Of a stretch of DNA of 64,000 nt, positions 1 to 10,647 are shown in pieces. Source of the stretch: Mugil cephalus (taxonomy: Eukaryota; Chordata; Actinopteri; Mugiliformes; Mugilidae); assembly GCF_022458985.1 (NCBI RefSeq), contig NC_061771.1, positions 30,120,322 through 30,184,321 on the forward strand, in the 5' to 3' direction. Each line of letters opens with the position of its first letter. The first letter of the stretch is position 1. Under the pieces are notes generated by a model. The model was not told the DNA's origin, made no database searches, and saw only the letters and a list, made by a program, of their open reading frames with translations. A program made the position numbers and the translations under genes.

Positions 1-835
1 ATGGTCATAGACGTCACAGACGTGTTACAGTTACACACACATTGCTCTTATTATCCTGACATTTATTAACTAGTGCTGAACAACCAAGAGTCCTGGAAGA
101 GATTTTCCACGTTAACGTTGAACGTTTAAAGGAGCCAATGTTAAAACTCTTGATTTGATCTGATTTCCTGATCTGAATGAATGACCTACCATCAGTCAGG
201 TAAATAATCTACAGTGAATACAAACGGTCAGAGCCTACTTACTTGTTTGTAGCTGCACGGAGGAACTGCTTCACTTCACAGCAGGAAAAGAAAAAATGTT
301 TCAGAGCAGGAAGTAGCTGCAGGTTTGAACCTGGATCAACAGTTGCATCATAAAACTAAACACGTGACAAAGAAGGAGGGACTGTGTTTATTTCCTGGTC
401 GGCAGTAGTGAAGGGAAGTCTTTTATTTTGTTCTTATTCAACAATTATGAATGACTTGTGTGTTGAAATGTGATTTTATCCTTCACTGTTTATTTCATTT
501 CTATTGTTTAACATTTTAATCAAAGCTTTAAATGAACAACTGAGCCACAGCAAACAAATCAAATCAACTCAGACCAAAGTCTGAACATCATGACACTTTA
601 GATAAAAGTCTTTAGTGCAGGTTGGAGTTAATACCAGATGCCTCAGCTTGGACGTCCAGTTTTCACTCAGTTCTTCTCCTTTTCCAACGACTTCTCTTTT
701 AAATCCAGCTCCCCCGTCTCTCTTGGGCTTCATGCTTACCTGGCCTGGACCGCAACAGATATGAAACACTTTGGGGTCTTTCTCAGGCCCAGACTCACAA
801 AATACACAAAAATAAAAAATAAACAAACAAAATAA

Positions 836-1166
836 ATGTGTTTTCTAATAATGCAGTTGTGGTTTCGTAAACCATTGAATTGAACTGTACATCATCCATT
901 ATTCTTTTCTCTTTTTTTGCTCAACATCCTTTTTGATTGTTTGGGTGTAAATACAGGGTATTTTTAGAATCCACCTATATGAGGCTGTAACTATGGAACT
1001 AAAACCATAGGTTGCATTTCATTTTCTTCTAAAGACAGTTTATCTTGTTTTGATGGTCGAATAATAAAGTAATGTAACCAATCTGGATCATTAAACCAGT
1101 TTTATGACTTGTTATCATATTATGAAGCAGCCGTTGCTAAACTTTGAACCTGAACCCAACCTACCT
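836..1166. other. Intergenic, no gene seen
   Basis: AT-rich non-coding sequence, also present in the right-hand histone unit at about 58,940-59,270. I see no RNA gene or transposon terminus in it. Confidence 0.5.
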
Positions 1167-1179
1167 TCATAACTCTAAA

Positions 1180-1800
1180 TCTGCGAACCATAAATGAACC
1201 TCTGGAGGAACTCCCAGGTCAGACAGGAGATATAATCCTTCTATCATGTCCTGGGCCTCCTTCCAGGGGGGACCTGCCCAGAACACCTCTAATGGGAGGC
1301 GTCTGGGAGGCATCCTCACCAGATGCCCAAACCACCTCAACTGACTCCTGTCGACGTGGAGGAGCAGCGGTTCTACTCTGAGCTCCTCCCGTGTGACCGA
1401 GCGCTTTGCCCTATCTCTAAGGCTGAGCCAAACCACCCTGCCAAGGTCAAGTCTCTGTAGTAAAACATCGTGATCAACAGAGTCAAATGCAGCGTCTAAC
1501 AGGACGAGGACAGAGACAAGTCCATTGTCTAAAGCCATGAGGAGATTGTTAGTACATTTAACTGAGCTGTTTGTGTTCCATGGTCAACTCTAAAACCTGA
1601 AACTCTTCAAACCATTTACTGCTTAAATGGTCACAAAAGGAAGGTCCGATATTGGTCTTCAGTTCATTTTCAATAACAGCAATCTTTAAAGACTGAGGTA
1701 CATAACCTGTTAATAAAGACACACCAATCTGGTTTAATGCAGAGGTGTTCATGAATGGAAAAAAATGGTTCTGGTGTACCTAATGAAGTGGACACTGTGT
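1180..1800 (-). repeat. LINE reverse-transcriptase scraps (CR1/L2/Rex-like), decayed
   Basis: Read on the minus strand, 1,558-1,752 encodes the phrase LLTGYVPQSLKIAVIEN, the usual lead-in to the RT domain of CR1/L2/Rex-type LINEs. Position 1,440-1,538 encodes LLDAAFDSVDHDVLLQRL, the RT box with the FD.VDHD core. It runs straight into a different repeat-derived segment (RSQLRWFGHLVRMPPRRLP) that is common in fish genomes. The short phrase at about 1,769-1,800 resembles the end of another fish interspersed repeat. These are non-collinear scraps, not a working element. The clade is uncertain. The paired copy is at about 59,266-59,905. Confidence 0.7.
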
Positions 1801-2139
1801 GCAAATAAATACATTTGTGATTGTCTGAGGTAAACACAAATTAATGATTGACACTGATCAGGACTTGTTTTTGATCGCACTGTTAATAATTGATTCCATT
1901 TTATTGCAGAGAACGATTTATGATGAAGTCGTAAATCCAGCCATTCTGTTGTTATAAGACGACGGTGTCAGTCTGTCAACTCTTTCAATTCTTCAAGAGT
2001 CTTATTTGTAAGTTTAAACTTTTAGTTTGTGCATTAAATGTGAACTTTTTCATTGATTTAAAATAAATTTCAGTGACTAAAACTTTCAAGAAAATCTCAC
2101 CGGTCCCTCTCTCACCTGGACAGAGGAATTGGTGCTGTG

Positions 2140-2660
2140 AAGATTCCATTTCTGGATTTCCTTCAGTGCCTTCAACACCGTCCAGCCTCTGGTCCTCAAG
2201 GACAAACTGACAGAGATGGGAGTGGGATCACACCTGGTGACTTGGATCACAGACTACCTGACAGACAGACCTCAGTATGTGCGACTGGGGGACTGCAGAT
2301 CTGACACTATGGTCGGCAGCACAGGAGCACCACAACAATCTGTGCTTTCTCCGGTCCTGTTCACCCTGTACACATCAGACTTTAGGTACATCTCAGAGCT
2401 CTGCCATGTACAAACGTTTGCAGACGACACGGCTATCATCAGTTGTATCAAGGGTGAACAGGAGGAGGAGTCCAGAGAACTGATCAAGGACTTTGTGACA
2501 TGGTGCGACTCCAACCACCTGCTCCTCAACACCACCAAGACCAAGGAGATGGTGGTGGACTTTAGGAGAACGAGGGTGCACCCCGAGCCTGTCCTCATCA
2601 AAGGAGACTGTAATCAATCAGACTTTGTTGTTGTGCAGACTTTGGTTGGGGTGGTTCAGT
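2140..2660 (+). repeat. LINE reverse-transcriptase fragment, second family
   Basis: The plus strand encodes a mid-RT segment: WITDYLTDRPQYVRLGDC, then GAPQQSVLSPVLFTLYTSDF (normally GAPQGxVLSPxLF; the G of PQG is Q here), then the catalytic FADD box (TFADDTAII) and the WCDSNHLLLNTTKTKEMVVD block. The order and spacing are those of non-LTR RTs. No endonuclease domain or 3' end is visible. The same family, better preserved, is at 20,500-22,330 and 40,870-42,120. A copy of this fragment lies at 60,230-60,770, where extra small indels split the frame. It is a dead fragment. Confidence 0.8.
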
Positions 2661-2709
2661 TCTGCTCTCAGTCTATTTACAGAAACAAACTCCACTGCAC
2701 TGGCTGATA

Positions 2710-3250
2710 TCACAGGTTGAAAGTAAAAGGTCATTAATAGGGATACATTTTATTTTCTCATTGTTTTTACATTTATGTGTGGTTTTATTTTTACAGAATA
2801 CTAGGCTAAAACCAGTGAAATGATTTTGTTGGGCAACGTAATACTGACGATTTCATTGAGAATTAGAGGCATTTTTAGTTATTATTTAGTTATTTCAAGT
2901 TATTTGTCTTTTTAAGAAAATAACTTTGTGTAAGTTAAAGGTTATATTAAATGTGAAATTGACATTATAGGTTTAGACTAGTTTCATAAATTGGACTGAT
3001 TGAAGTTGTCCTCACTGGGATGAAAGGTTGAAGAGATGAAAGACTTAAAAACAGTTCAGAGAGACAGTTCAGTTCAGTGAGGCATCAGTGCTAACCACCA
3101 CGCCAGTTATGAATCATTTCAACACTTTTACTATAATTGATAAGAACATTAATCAACATTTAATACAGCTGGACACAGTTGGATAACTCCGGTTTTATAA
3201 ATATATTAATAACTTTACTGTGGCTGAGCTCCACACTTCAAACCTGAGGC
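2710..3250. other. Spacer upstream of H2B
   Basis: AT-rich spacer between the LINE fragment and the H2B promoter, conserved in the second histone unit. No other histone gene (H2A, H3, H4) is present in it on either strand. Confidence 0.5.
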
Positions 3251-3297
3251 ATCGCCCACGTTCATACTGCGCATGCTCAGTCACTCTGTGAAACCGA

Positions 3298-3350
3298 CCA
3301 ATCGTTTAGGAGCAACAGCTCAGTGATATTTGCATGAAGCGGATATTAAA
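3298..3350 (+). promoter_or_regulatory. H2B promoter: CCAAT box, octamer, TATA-like box
   Basis: CCAAT lies at 3,298-3,302, the octamer ATTTGCAT at 3,328-3,335 and a TATA-like ATATTAAA at 3,343-3,350, in the order expected upstream of the ATG at 3,403. The octamer is the classical H2B-specific element bound by Oct-1 and drives S-phase transcription (established knowledge). All three elements recur unchanged before the second H2B. Confidence 0.85.
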
Positions 3351-3402
3351 TGGCTGCTCTGCGTGTGTCAGGTTATTGTTCGGGGAACGTAAACGTTGAA
3401 TC

Positions 3403-3774
3403 ATGCCTGATCCAGTGAAAGCGCCCAAGAAGGGCTCAAAGAAAGCCGTCTCTAAGAGCGTGTCTAAGACCGGCAAGAAGAAGAGAAAGACCAGGAAGGA
3501 GAGCTATGCCATCTACGTGTATAAGGTGTTGAAGCAGGTCCACCCTGACACCGGTATCTCCTCCAAAGCCATGGGCATCATGAACTCGTTCGTCAGCGAC
3601 ATCTTTGAGCGGATCGCCGGTGAGTCCTCTCGTCTTGCTCACTACAACAAGCGCTCCACCATCACCTCCAGGGAGATCCAGACCGCCGTCCGCCTCCTGC
3701 TGCCCGGTGAGCTGGCCAAGCACGCCGTGTCTGAGGGCACCAAGGCCGTCACCAAGTATACCAGCTCCAAGTAA
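3403..3774 (+). CDS. Histone H2B, replication-dependent, copy 1
   Basis: A 123-residue core histone that pairs with H2A and forms part of the nucleosome octamer. The N-terminal tail is lysine-rich ([18 protein letters not shown]). The histone fold covers about residues 35-100 ([19 protein letters not shown], then [19 protein letters not shown], then the [19 protein letters not shown] helix). The C-terminus AVTKYTSSK includes the lysine that is ubiquitinated in vertebrates. Length is normal for H2B, there are no introns, and the start is fixed by the N-terminal [10 protein letters not shown] motif. It has an H2B-type promoter upstream and a histone stem-loop 30 bases after the stop. It differs from copy 2 by one residue (Asp versus Glu after MP). 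It looks functional. Confidence 0.98.
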   Translation: MPDPVKAPKKGSKKAVSKSVSKTGKKKRKTRKESYAIYVYKVLKQVHPDTGISSKAMGIMNSFVSDIFERIAGESSRLAHYNKRSTITSREIQTAVRLLLPGELAKHAVSEGTKAVTKYTSSK

Positions 3775-3804
3775 ACTAGCAGCTGTTTACTGGAAACGCA
3801 AAAC

Positions 3805-3820
3805 GGTCCTTTTCAGGACC
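3805..3820 (+). terminator. Histone mRNA 3' stem-loop (H2B copy 1)
   Basis: GGTCCT, loop TTTC, AGGACC: a perfect six-base stem with a four-base loop, the shape bound by SLBP to form the non-polyadenylated 3' end of S-phase histone mRNAs. The stem pairs differ from the commonest GGCTCT/AGAGCC but keep the pairing and the loop. Confidence 0.93.
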
Positions 3821-3973
3821 ACGCACACACAACTAAAAGCTCAACTCCTTCAAAGACTTTTGTTTAGGGTGTTTTTACAGTGACTGTGTCCTGGTTTATT
3901 TAAAGGGGGAAAAAGAAAATGGGGGGGAAATTGCAAGGAGAAACTTTCTTCTGTATAAAACGAGTCCTATACG

Positions 3974-4163
3974 AGGGGTGTAACGATTCGTGTTATCGAT
4001 ACGATTTTCGTTAATTTAGAACGATACGATCCGAAACGATTCAGTGACTTTTTAGCCAATAATTAAACTCCGTGTCTGAAAAACCTACTCAGTGTTTCCT
4101 CTACATTCATTTAGGAGTTGCAGGCGGTTAACAGATAATCTTGCTCAGTATCTACTCTTTGGG

Positions 4164-4204
<41 letters not shown>

Positions 4205-4690
4205 TCGACTTCCTCAAGTGTCTCGATCCGCTGGCCGGTGCTCAGTTTATCAATAAAGAACGAGGTTATTGTGTTTATTGGTGGTGACCGACGTTTAATT
4301 ATCTGACGTTTCATCGAGTTGTTTTCTTTTTGCTCAGGTCACTGTGTGTCTCTGGTGGGACGAGGCAAGGAGACGTGAAATTGAATGTTACCATTAGCAT
4401 ATACATTAATTTTGCCGTTGATGTTAGCTGGAAGCTAGCGCATTGTATAACGGTGTTTTTGGTATATAAAACTAATTTGTACGTTTTACAGTGTTTCTCA
4501 AATAAATAATCGAAGCGGATGGTCTGACGTGTTTAATTCAATGTGTTATTTCCTAGTATCGATTAATTGCCTTTTAAATCGATATTAGATCGATATGCGG
4601 AAGGCCAACTTGCCCAGCACAGATCGACGTAATTGGATCGTAAGAAAATGATTCGATTCATCGATGTAGTGGATGAATCGTTACACCCCT
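3974..4690. mobile_element. MITE-like element with AGGGGTGTAACGATTCG-type ends
   Basis: The left end reads AGGGGTGTAACGATTCG and the right end reads CGTTACACCCCT, so the ends are inverted repeats of each other, with further internal inverted ATCGAT-rich sequence. The type is very common in fish. No transposase is encoded. It contains a pure 34-base T tract (4,168-4,201). The second copy keeps the right end (62,720) but has lost the left end to a deletion next to a G run. The superfamily (hAT or similar) is not settled from sequence alone. Confidence 0.75.
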
Positions 4691-5220
4691 ACAGTTGTGT
4701 TATGGAGGTAACTTCAGGTTCATCACTTGTACAATTTGTAGCTTTTGTTTTAATATAATAGAGAATTATATACAAACATAATATAATATATAATAAACAT
4801 TTTATAAAAAAATATTCATGTGATTCATGAAAACATTTTATAAAAATATTCAACTATTCAAGGATATGGTAGCTCTTAAAAAACAAATGTAATATGAATT
4901 CCTTATGATCATGTATTTAACATCACTTTCATAAATACATAAAGTAGAAAATCCCTAACAAATCCCATCTAACTCTACTATTTGTTGTTTAACGTAATTT
5001 AAAAATGCATCACTTGCATTCTCCGCTAGTTATAATCCTATAACCAACTGAAACTTTTCCTTTCAGTTTTAGCGGTTATTTTTGACATTAAAATAATATC
5101 CTTACAGGATACAATGAATTGCATTAAGGTCGATTAGAAACAAAGTTGATTCTACACTTTCCTTTAAATAAATATAGAAGTGATATTGTTGATGTGAGGA
5201 ATGATTTCTCTTAAGATTGT
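4691..5220. other. AT-rich spacer between MITE and H1
   Basis: Low-complexity AT-rich spacer containing a short tandem motif (TTTATAAAAATATTC repeated near 4,800-4,855). No gene is seen. The copy in unit 2 is slightly rearranged here. Confidence 0.5.
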
Positions 5221-5227
5221 TGTGGGT

Positions 5228-5243
5228 GGCTCTGAAAAGAGCC
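5228..5243 (-). terminator. Histone mRNA 3' stem-loop (H1 copy 1)
   Basis: On the minus strand this is GGCTCTTTTCAGAGCC, the canonical metazoan histone stem-loop, 27 bases after the H1 stop. A purine-rich AAGAGAAA about 20 bases further on resembles the histone downstream element that pairs with U7 snRNA. Confidence 0.95.
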
Positions 5244-5270
5244 TTTGAGGAGCTGTGATGTTTCAGGAGC

Positions 5271-5879
5271 TCACTTCTTCTTGGGTGCTGCCTTCTTGAC
5301 TTTAGGCTTGGCTACCTTCTTAGCCGGGGCTTTCTTGGCTGCAGGGGCCTTCTTGACCACCTTCTTGGGGCTCTTGGCAGCCTTCTTAGGACTCTTTGTG
5401 GCCTTCTTGGGGCTCTTGGCTGCTTTCTTTACTGCTGCTGGTTTCTTGACTTTCTTGGGAGATTTCTTAGCAGCTGCTGCGGGCTTCTTGGCTTTCTTGG
5501 GAGACTTTTTAGCGGCTGCTGCGGGCTTCTTGGCTTTAGTGGCAACTTTCTTGACGGGTTTCTTGACCTTGCTTTCAGCCTTCTTGTTGATCTTGAAGGA
5601 TCCGGAGGCCCCGGTTCCCTTGATCTGAACCAGGGTCCCCTTGGTCACCAGGCTCTTGATGGCGGTCTTGACGCGGGCCTTGTTCTTGTCCACGTCGTAG
5701 CCGCCGGCAGCCAGAGCCTTCTTGAGGGCGGCTGCAGAGACGCCGCTCCGCTCCTTGGAAGCGGCCACAGATTTAACGATCAGCTCGCTGACGGTGGGAC
5801 CGGCTTTCTTCGGTTTGGACGCCTTCTTCTTGGCGGCTTTGGCCGGAGCGGGAGCCGGAGCTGGAGCTACTTCTGCCAT
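5271..5879 (-). CDS. Linker histone H1, copy 1
   Basis: A 202-residue linker histone that binds the nucleosome dyad and linker DNA and compacts chromatin. The short N-tail has an AP repeat ([19 protein letters not shown]). The winged-helix globular domain spans about residues 27-99 ([20 protein letters not shown] ... [17 protein letters not shown]). The long Lys/Ala/Pro C-tail carries five SPKK motifs, the DNA-binding and CDK phosphorylation sites. It is intronless and ends AAPKKK. It is transcribed away from H2B, sharing the cluster but not the promoter. The normal stop and nearby stem-loop make this an apparently functional replication-dependent H1. Confidence 0.97.
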   Translation of the reverse strand: MAEVAPAPAPAPAKAAKKKASKPKKAGPTVSELIVKSVAASKERSGVSAAALKKALAAGGYDVDKNKARVKTAIKSLVTKGTLVQIKGTGASGSFKINKKAESKVKKPVKKVATKAKKPAAAAKKSPKKAKKPAAAAKKSPKKVKKPAAVKKAAKSPKKATKSPKKAAKSPKKVVKKAPAAKKAPAKKVAKPKVKKAAPKKK

Positions 5880-6028
5880 TTTCCTTCCTGTCGTTTGTCG
5901 CTAGTCAACCAGAGTCAGACTGCAGTGATGAAAAACTCGGAGCAGGAGGCGGCACTTAAACACACCATGAGAACCGTAGAGACTCAGCCCAGCCCGGCTC
6001 TCCTGTGTACAGGCTGAATGTCGCTGCT

Positions 6029-6035
6029 TGTGTTT
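6029..6035 (-). promoter_or_regulatory. H1 box (AAACACA)
   Basis: AAACACA on the minus strand, about 150 bases upstream of the H1 ATG, is the signature element of H1 promoters. A TTTAAG sequence near 5,955 could serve as the TATA element. The position is plausible but the motif is short. Confidence 0.55.
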
Positions 6036-6104
6036 TCTCTGGACACATTCAAGGAAAACAAACGTTTGTTGGAGCAGAGAAACAGGCTGAAACTGAAGCA
6101 GCAC

Positions 6105-6985
6105 ACAGTTGACTGGTGTCTCTTCGTGTCCAGCTCATGCTGAGCTCTGGTGGCGTTTTTATTTGGTTCGTGGAGCCTCCAAACGTCACCGACTCACCGC
6201 GGAGCTCGGCGCTGCTCGTCGGGTTTTATCCCACTTTTCTCTCCTAAAATGATTTCACATCCATCAGAGCTCCGTCCAAAGATGTTTTCCAGCTGCGACA
6301 CGTGTTTGTTTGTACAATCCGAGTTGAGTCCACCGTGTCTTGTCCATCAGTCTGAAACAAAGTGAAGACGTTGTGTCGACAGCAAACACACAGGTGATGG
6401 TGGTGGAGGCTGATGGAGCAGACTGACTTAGATCAGAGCTGCTCTCTCTCAACGTTTCTCCCCATCAACGCTTTTAATGTTGTTGTAATGTCTGAATCCC
6501 TTTTAACTGTAAATATTTCTCATGAATCCACAGAATCTGAAGAAGAGTTGAGCGTATTTGGTCTCTATAATGAACAATCTCTTTACACAGAAACAATGAA
6601 TCCTGCCAAGTAGAAACTTTGAAGCAGTCAATGATCAGCAGTGACACTGTATTCAACAATATTTCATCAGATCTCAGGAGGAAGATGACCACTGACTGAA
6701 AGACAAACAGTCCTCTGATCGGTTGTCTTTTAAACATCTGAATGTGTTGCACCTTCCGTATAATAAAACAGATTGAGTCTCCAAAGTGTTAATCCTCTGC
6801 AAGGGTCTGCAAAGAGTGACGGCTGAGCGCCAGGCCACAGTAACCACAGGGAAAGTCTCAGAGTTAGTGGCTGCTCTCTGTGCATCCATGGTCAGAACGT
6901 TCCACAAAACTGAATACAACACTTTTCTTTCAGGAAAAAAAAAAAATCAGTGACAACAGAGCGGTGGATGAAGCACCTTGTTTCC
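6105..6985. other. Intergenic, no gene recognised
   Basis: Short overlapping open frames on both strands show no recognisable domain. The sequence is unique within the window and I assign no function. Confidence 0.4.
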
Positions 6986-8475
6986 ACTAAGGATGTCAGA
7001 ATCATCATCAAAAAATAAATACATAAAATAAAAAGTATCTTTTCAGTATTTAATTTGAATCTTTTCACACCATGTGTTAAATTAATACCATTTTCATTCT
7101 CCTATGGAAAAAAGGGAATTGGGTTTACCAGACCCAAGGCTGTATGATATATCTTACGAAATATTGGAAACTAACAGATAACAAGTTAGATCGGATGCAT
7201 ATTGAGAATGAGCTGTGTTCACCGTTTAGTGCAAAGGAGAAACTTTTTCAGCAGAGCGACACAAGAAATAGTCCACTCTAGGGTCAAAATACATCAAGGT
7301 GTCACGCTATGTACAGCCATGTGCTTCATTATGGTTTAACCCTGCCATTCATGTTGGAAAAGTGTCGGCGTACTAGAAGCGGTGGCACTCGGGAGGTATG
7401 TAACATAGGAGATTTGTATCCTATGAAGAACTAATTTGTTAATTCTAACTTGAAGAGAAACAACATTTTTGGAAATATTTACAAATCAGGGATTGTGTGA
7501 AATCTCGAATAGGTAACTTCTCAGAGAATCGTATAATGGACTATATAAATATGCCAACTGGAGTGCTGCACAGCTTCACAATACTACAAACCAACTAATT
7601 TCTCTGGAAGTGGGGAGTCCACCGATGTGAAGTTGTTGTGGGAGAGGGACCTGAAAACAAATATTGCACAAGTGTTGGAAATGTAAAACAGAGCTGGGAA
7701 CTTTATTGCACTGTATGTGGGAGTGTACATTAGTGGCTCCATCCTGGATGAAAGTTGTTGACCTTCTGAGTGAACGGTCTGGCTCAATGGTCCCCCTGAC
7801 TCCTGTTACGTGTCTACTAGGGGACACGTCTGTAGCTAAAAGGACATTTTGTGTCATCATGGTGGGCCTGATTACAGCTTCCAGAGTAATTCTAAGACAG
7901 TGGAAAGCAGCTGTATCTCCTAATCTGAGGGAGTGGTTGGATGCAGTGGTGGAGACAGCGTCATATGAGGCAATGCTCTACAGATTAAAAGGCAAAGGGA
8001 AATGGAGCCTTGATTTTTTGGAGTTACACAAAGCGAACCGTGGACTAAATGCGGCATCTCGTACCTTTTTTGGATTCGTTTTATAGAATACATGTGTTTG
8101 GATGTTCTCTTTTGTGACATGTCTAGTTCGAATCTGTACTTGTTTACATATTCTAAATTTTAAATAAAAGTTTGAATGACAAAAAATAAATAAATCAATA
8201 AAATCCAGGGATGTCTGTATTGTCATTACCGTCGTAACTGGTTTCTAATGAAATTTCCAGTCATGACTCCAAAACACTGATGTTGAAATACTTAAAAAAT
8301 AATTCATATCTAAATCAAGTTTCAAGTAATAAGTCACATTTCAAACTGTTGACACAGCTGCTTAAGAGTGACTTGACTGATGTGTGAATATGGAAGTTGG
8401 TGGCTGCTATAAACGCAGCTGGCCACTAGATGTCACTGGAAGCTTCAAATCTTTTTTGGGTAGAATCAGGAAAAA
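6985..8475 (-). mobile_element. hAT-like element, inverted relative to 28.3-29.2 kb, interrupted by a LINE
   Basis: Positions 7,020-7,110 are the reverse complement of about 28,700-28,780, and 8,205-8,470 of about 28,380-28,680. The two parts belong to one element that is continuous at 28,344-29,163. The gap between them is filled by a LINE 3' end (7,110-8,200), so this is a nested insertion. The outer limit on the left is approximate. Confidence 0.65.
7110..8200 (+). mobile_element. L1-clade LINE, 5'-truncated 3' end
   Basis: The plus strand encodes ELGLPDPRLYDISYEILE, a typical late ORF2 phrase of L1-like LINEs. It continues with a 140-codon frame (7,664-8,086) holding the C-terminal zinc-knuckle CWKCKTELGTLLHCMWEC. 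An A-rich tail follows near 8,160-8,200. The 5' end is truncated and the upstream part has stops, so it is not mobile. The C-terminal frame is open to its stop, suggesting moderate age. Confidence 0.75.
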
Positions 8476-8765
8476 AAGATTTATCCCCGAAGGGAAATTA
8501 GAAGGGGGAAGAGCGGTACATTAAAATAAGAGCAAGAGAATAAAATCACAAAGGTGGGTGGGCAAAAAACAGAGTATTATGTACAATGACAGGCCTGCTG
8601 CCAGTAACAGAAGAGTGAGATGACAGCAGATAAAGTATGGCAGATAAATAAAGTGAGGCGTGGATAAAATGTGACAATGTGATTAAAGTGACATTGTAGT
8701 TGAAGTGACAAAGTAATATCGTAATATTGCACATCAGGACATGTAAAATTGCACTAGAGTATTGA
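8476..8765 (-). repeat. 3' tail of the CR1/Rex-like LINE, reverse orientation
   Basis: The reverse complement matches the 3' region of the LINE at 21,920-22,140, sharing the CACTTTATTTATCTGCCATAC-like stretch and the GTTACTGGCAGCAGGCCTG stretch. The phrase TTATCCCCGAAGGGAAATT at about 8,481-8,500 is common at the tails of fish retroposons. No coding sequence remains. Confidence 0.7.
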
Positions 8766-8819
8766 ACAAGAAGACTTAAGTTATTGTAACTTGTAAGTAA
8801 CTGCCTCCATCTCTAGCAA

Positions 8820-8925
8820 TTACAGGACAAGCAGCTGTGTCAACGTTTCTGAAATGTGACTAATTACTTGAAACTTGATTTAGATATCAATTATTTTCGC
8901 TGTGAAGTGAGATGTATTTCAGTGT
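8820..8925 (+). repeat. Second, opposite-strand piece of the hAT-like element
   Basis: This piece matches 28,497-28,580 in direct orientation, while 8,295-8,365 matches the same region in inverted orientation. The two make an inverted repeat with the LINE tail at 8,476-8,765 as the spacer. Confidence 0.6.
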
Positions 8926-8929
8926 AACC

Positions 8930-9930
8930 CCTCCCTGCACCTGTCACTCTAAGACAGGGTTAATATCAAACAGGAAATGAGGACCAACTCTAACTCTAGA
9001 CTCGATGAGGAGACTACTGGTATCTACTCAACTCAATTTTGATTTAGATCTGTAATGTCTACCCCAAATAACACACAACAGACTGAAAGTTTAAAGGAGG
9101 TATATTATACAAAGATCTTTCAACCACAATTGAACCCAAAATACAAAAAAAATATATAAAAATACAAGTAACAAAAACCTCTGAGATCTCAGGTACTGAA
9201 AAGCAAACTGTCCCAAAAGTTCACATGAATAAAAAAACTAGGAAAAAAAATGGAAAAATGGGCCCAAATAAATAAAATAAAACGAGTGCACTCAAAGTCC
9301 TACCGCCCTCTTTAACAGTGAACGTCCAATGGTAAGTATCACGGTGAAGATGAAGATGTGGATGGAGATATGGATGACCTCACGCCCAAGGGAAAGTAGC
9401 CACTGGGATGGAGATGGGGATGGATGACAGGGTAGGAACCAAGGACTGAGGACCCAGGCGAAGGACTCAAAAAAAAAACAGCCGGGAAATCAATTGTTTA
9501 CACAGTTTACGTCGTCCTACTCGAACTCGCAGCTCGCTGATAGTCTCTTCTCGTTTAGTTTCATGACTTCTGAGTTTTTTAATCATTTCAATTCTAACTT
9601 TCCCTCTTTTTTCTCTTCTCACACCTACACACGCACCATGCATCGGTCAGTGGACTTGCAAAGATTTGCGCTAAAGTACGATGCACACACCTGTCAGCTT
9701 TTGGCTCACTGAAAACAGCGCTCAACAACTGCCACCTCTGTTAAAGGGGCAGTAACACATATACAGTTTTTTTTTTTTTTTTAAAGGAGAAGATGTTTTT
9801 ACTGCTCCACTCTTGTGAAAAATAGTCATGCATTTAATTTTGAGGGAAACATTTAGAACATAAATAGATCATATAAAAATACATTTCCAAAGCAACTACA
9901 ATTAACTGGGGTTTAACAAACCCTGGTTAC
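8930..9930. other. Intergenic, no gene recognised
   Basis: AT-rich sequence with a GATGGAGATG-like purine-rich low-complexity stretch (about 9,340-9,430) and an A/T tract near 9,768. The longest frame (9,494-9,712) has no domain and is Ser/Phe-rich. Nothing here can be supported as a gene. Confidence 0.4.
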
Positions 9931-10348
9931 ATGTCCATGTGAAATCAGGCAGGTTACTGACTACTTCCCATCGCTAGCTGTCCCAGCCAAGACGTTGTGT
10001 GTGAAAAGCTACGTTGAAACCATCTAAAAGGGCTGAATGTGGTAGAAAAATGAAATAAAATTCTGCCTTTGGTGGTGCTTTTCTGATTGTCTTATTGCAG
10101 AAACCACCCACACCTCCTGGTATTTATTTAACTTGATTTAAGAGATCTGAGCACACGAACAGCAAAACGTCTTTGAGTTAAAACTACTACCACGTGGTTT
10201 GGATTCAACAATTACCTGTGACTGAACAATAACGTCAGATTCTGTGAGAGCAAGTGGATTTATTTATTTATTCTCTATTGATCTTCACTTAAGTGACGTC
10301 ATGTGTGTTAACATGTTGCAGCTGGTGTCATCTGTGTGTTAATCACAG

Positions 10349-10453
10349 CAGTACAGTGAGGCAGAGAAGGCCCTGGAGCAGGTGTTGAAGTTGGATGAGC
10401 TCTGTAAGGAAGCATCCAGGAAACTGTCGACCTGCCGGGTCACACAACTCACG
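10349..10453 (+). pseudogene. Isolated exon of a TPR protein (TTC31-like), copy A
   Basis: A 105-base exon with AG before and GT after encodes 35 residues starting QYSEAEKALEQVLKLDELC and ending CRVTQLT. This is the second half of a tetratricopeptide repeat followed by its linker. The reading frame is open. The neighbouring TPR exon seen at 25,736-25,853 is not present next to it, so it is an orphan carried along by the duplication rather than a gene. The TTC31-like assignment is from memory of the motif and only moderately sure; TPR identity is more secure. Confidence 0.65.
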
Positions 10454-10647
10454 GTGAGGAGCTCACAAGTGACTCGACGGCTCAAATTTCTCAAAGTCTG
10501 TCATCAGTCTTCAGCTGGGCAGAGCTGAGGCATAGTTCATTTTTTAGTGTCCTCCTTTAGAGTATTCTGAACTCATACCTGTGTGCCTTCATTCTGAGCG
10601 TTTAAACTTTTTATTTGCCTTCACATGGGCTTTGAGGAAGAGTAAAC

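Larger units (their letters stand above)
1..5968. repeat. Segmental duplication: histone unit, left copy
   Basis: This stretch aligns almost base for base with 58,105-64,000. The shared order is TRIM upstream flank, LINE scraps, H2B, a MITE and H1. H2B starts are 58,090 bases apart and H1 starts 58,032 apart, so only small indels separate the copies. The first 600 bases match the sequence just upstream of the TRIM copies at 17,030-17,630, 38,000-38,596 and 58,105-58,700, so a further TRIM copy is expected just outside the left edge. The pairing is read directly from the sequence; the off-window TRIM is inference. Confidence 0.95.

Noticed and set aside
638-835. 65-codon frame, conserved at 58,744-58,941
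   Set aside because: Conserved only because the whole unit is duplicated; no domain, and the two versions drift at replacement sites.
3436-3723. Antisense open frame over H2B
   Set aside because: Explained by the codon usage of H2B on the other strand.
5245-5628. Hydrophobic 127-codon open frame opposite H1 (and its twin at 63,313-63,660)
   Set aside because: It is the antisense shadow of the Lys/Ala/Pro-rich H1 tail; AAG codons read backwards give Leu/Phe. No independent evidence of a gene.
7664-8086. 140-codon zinc-knuckle protein as a cellular gene
   Set aside because: The CWKCKTELGTLLHCMWEC motif and the upstream LGLPDPRLY phrase are those of L1-like LINE ORF2.
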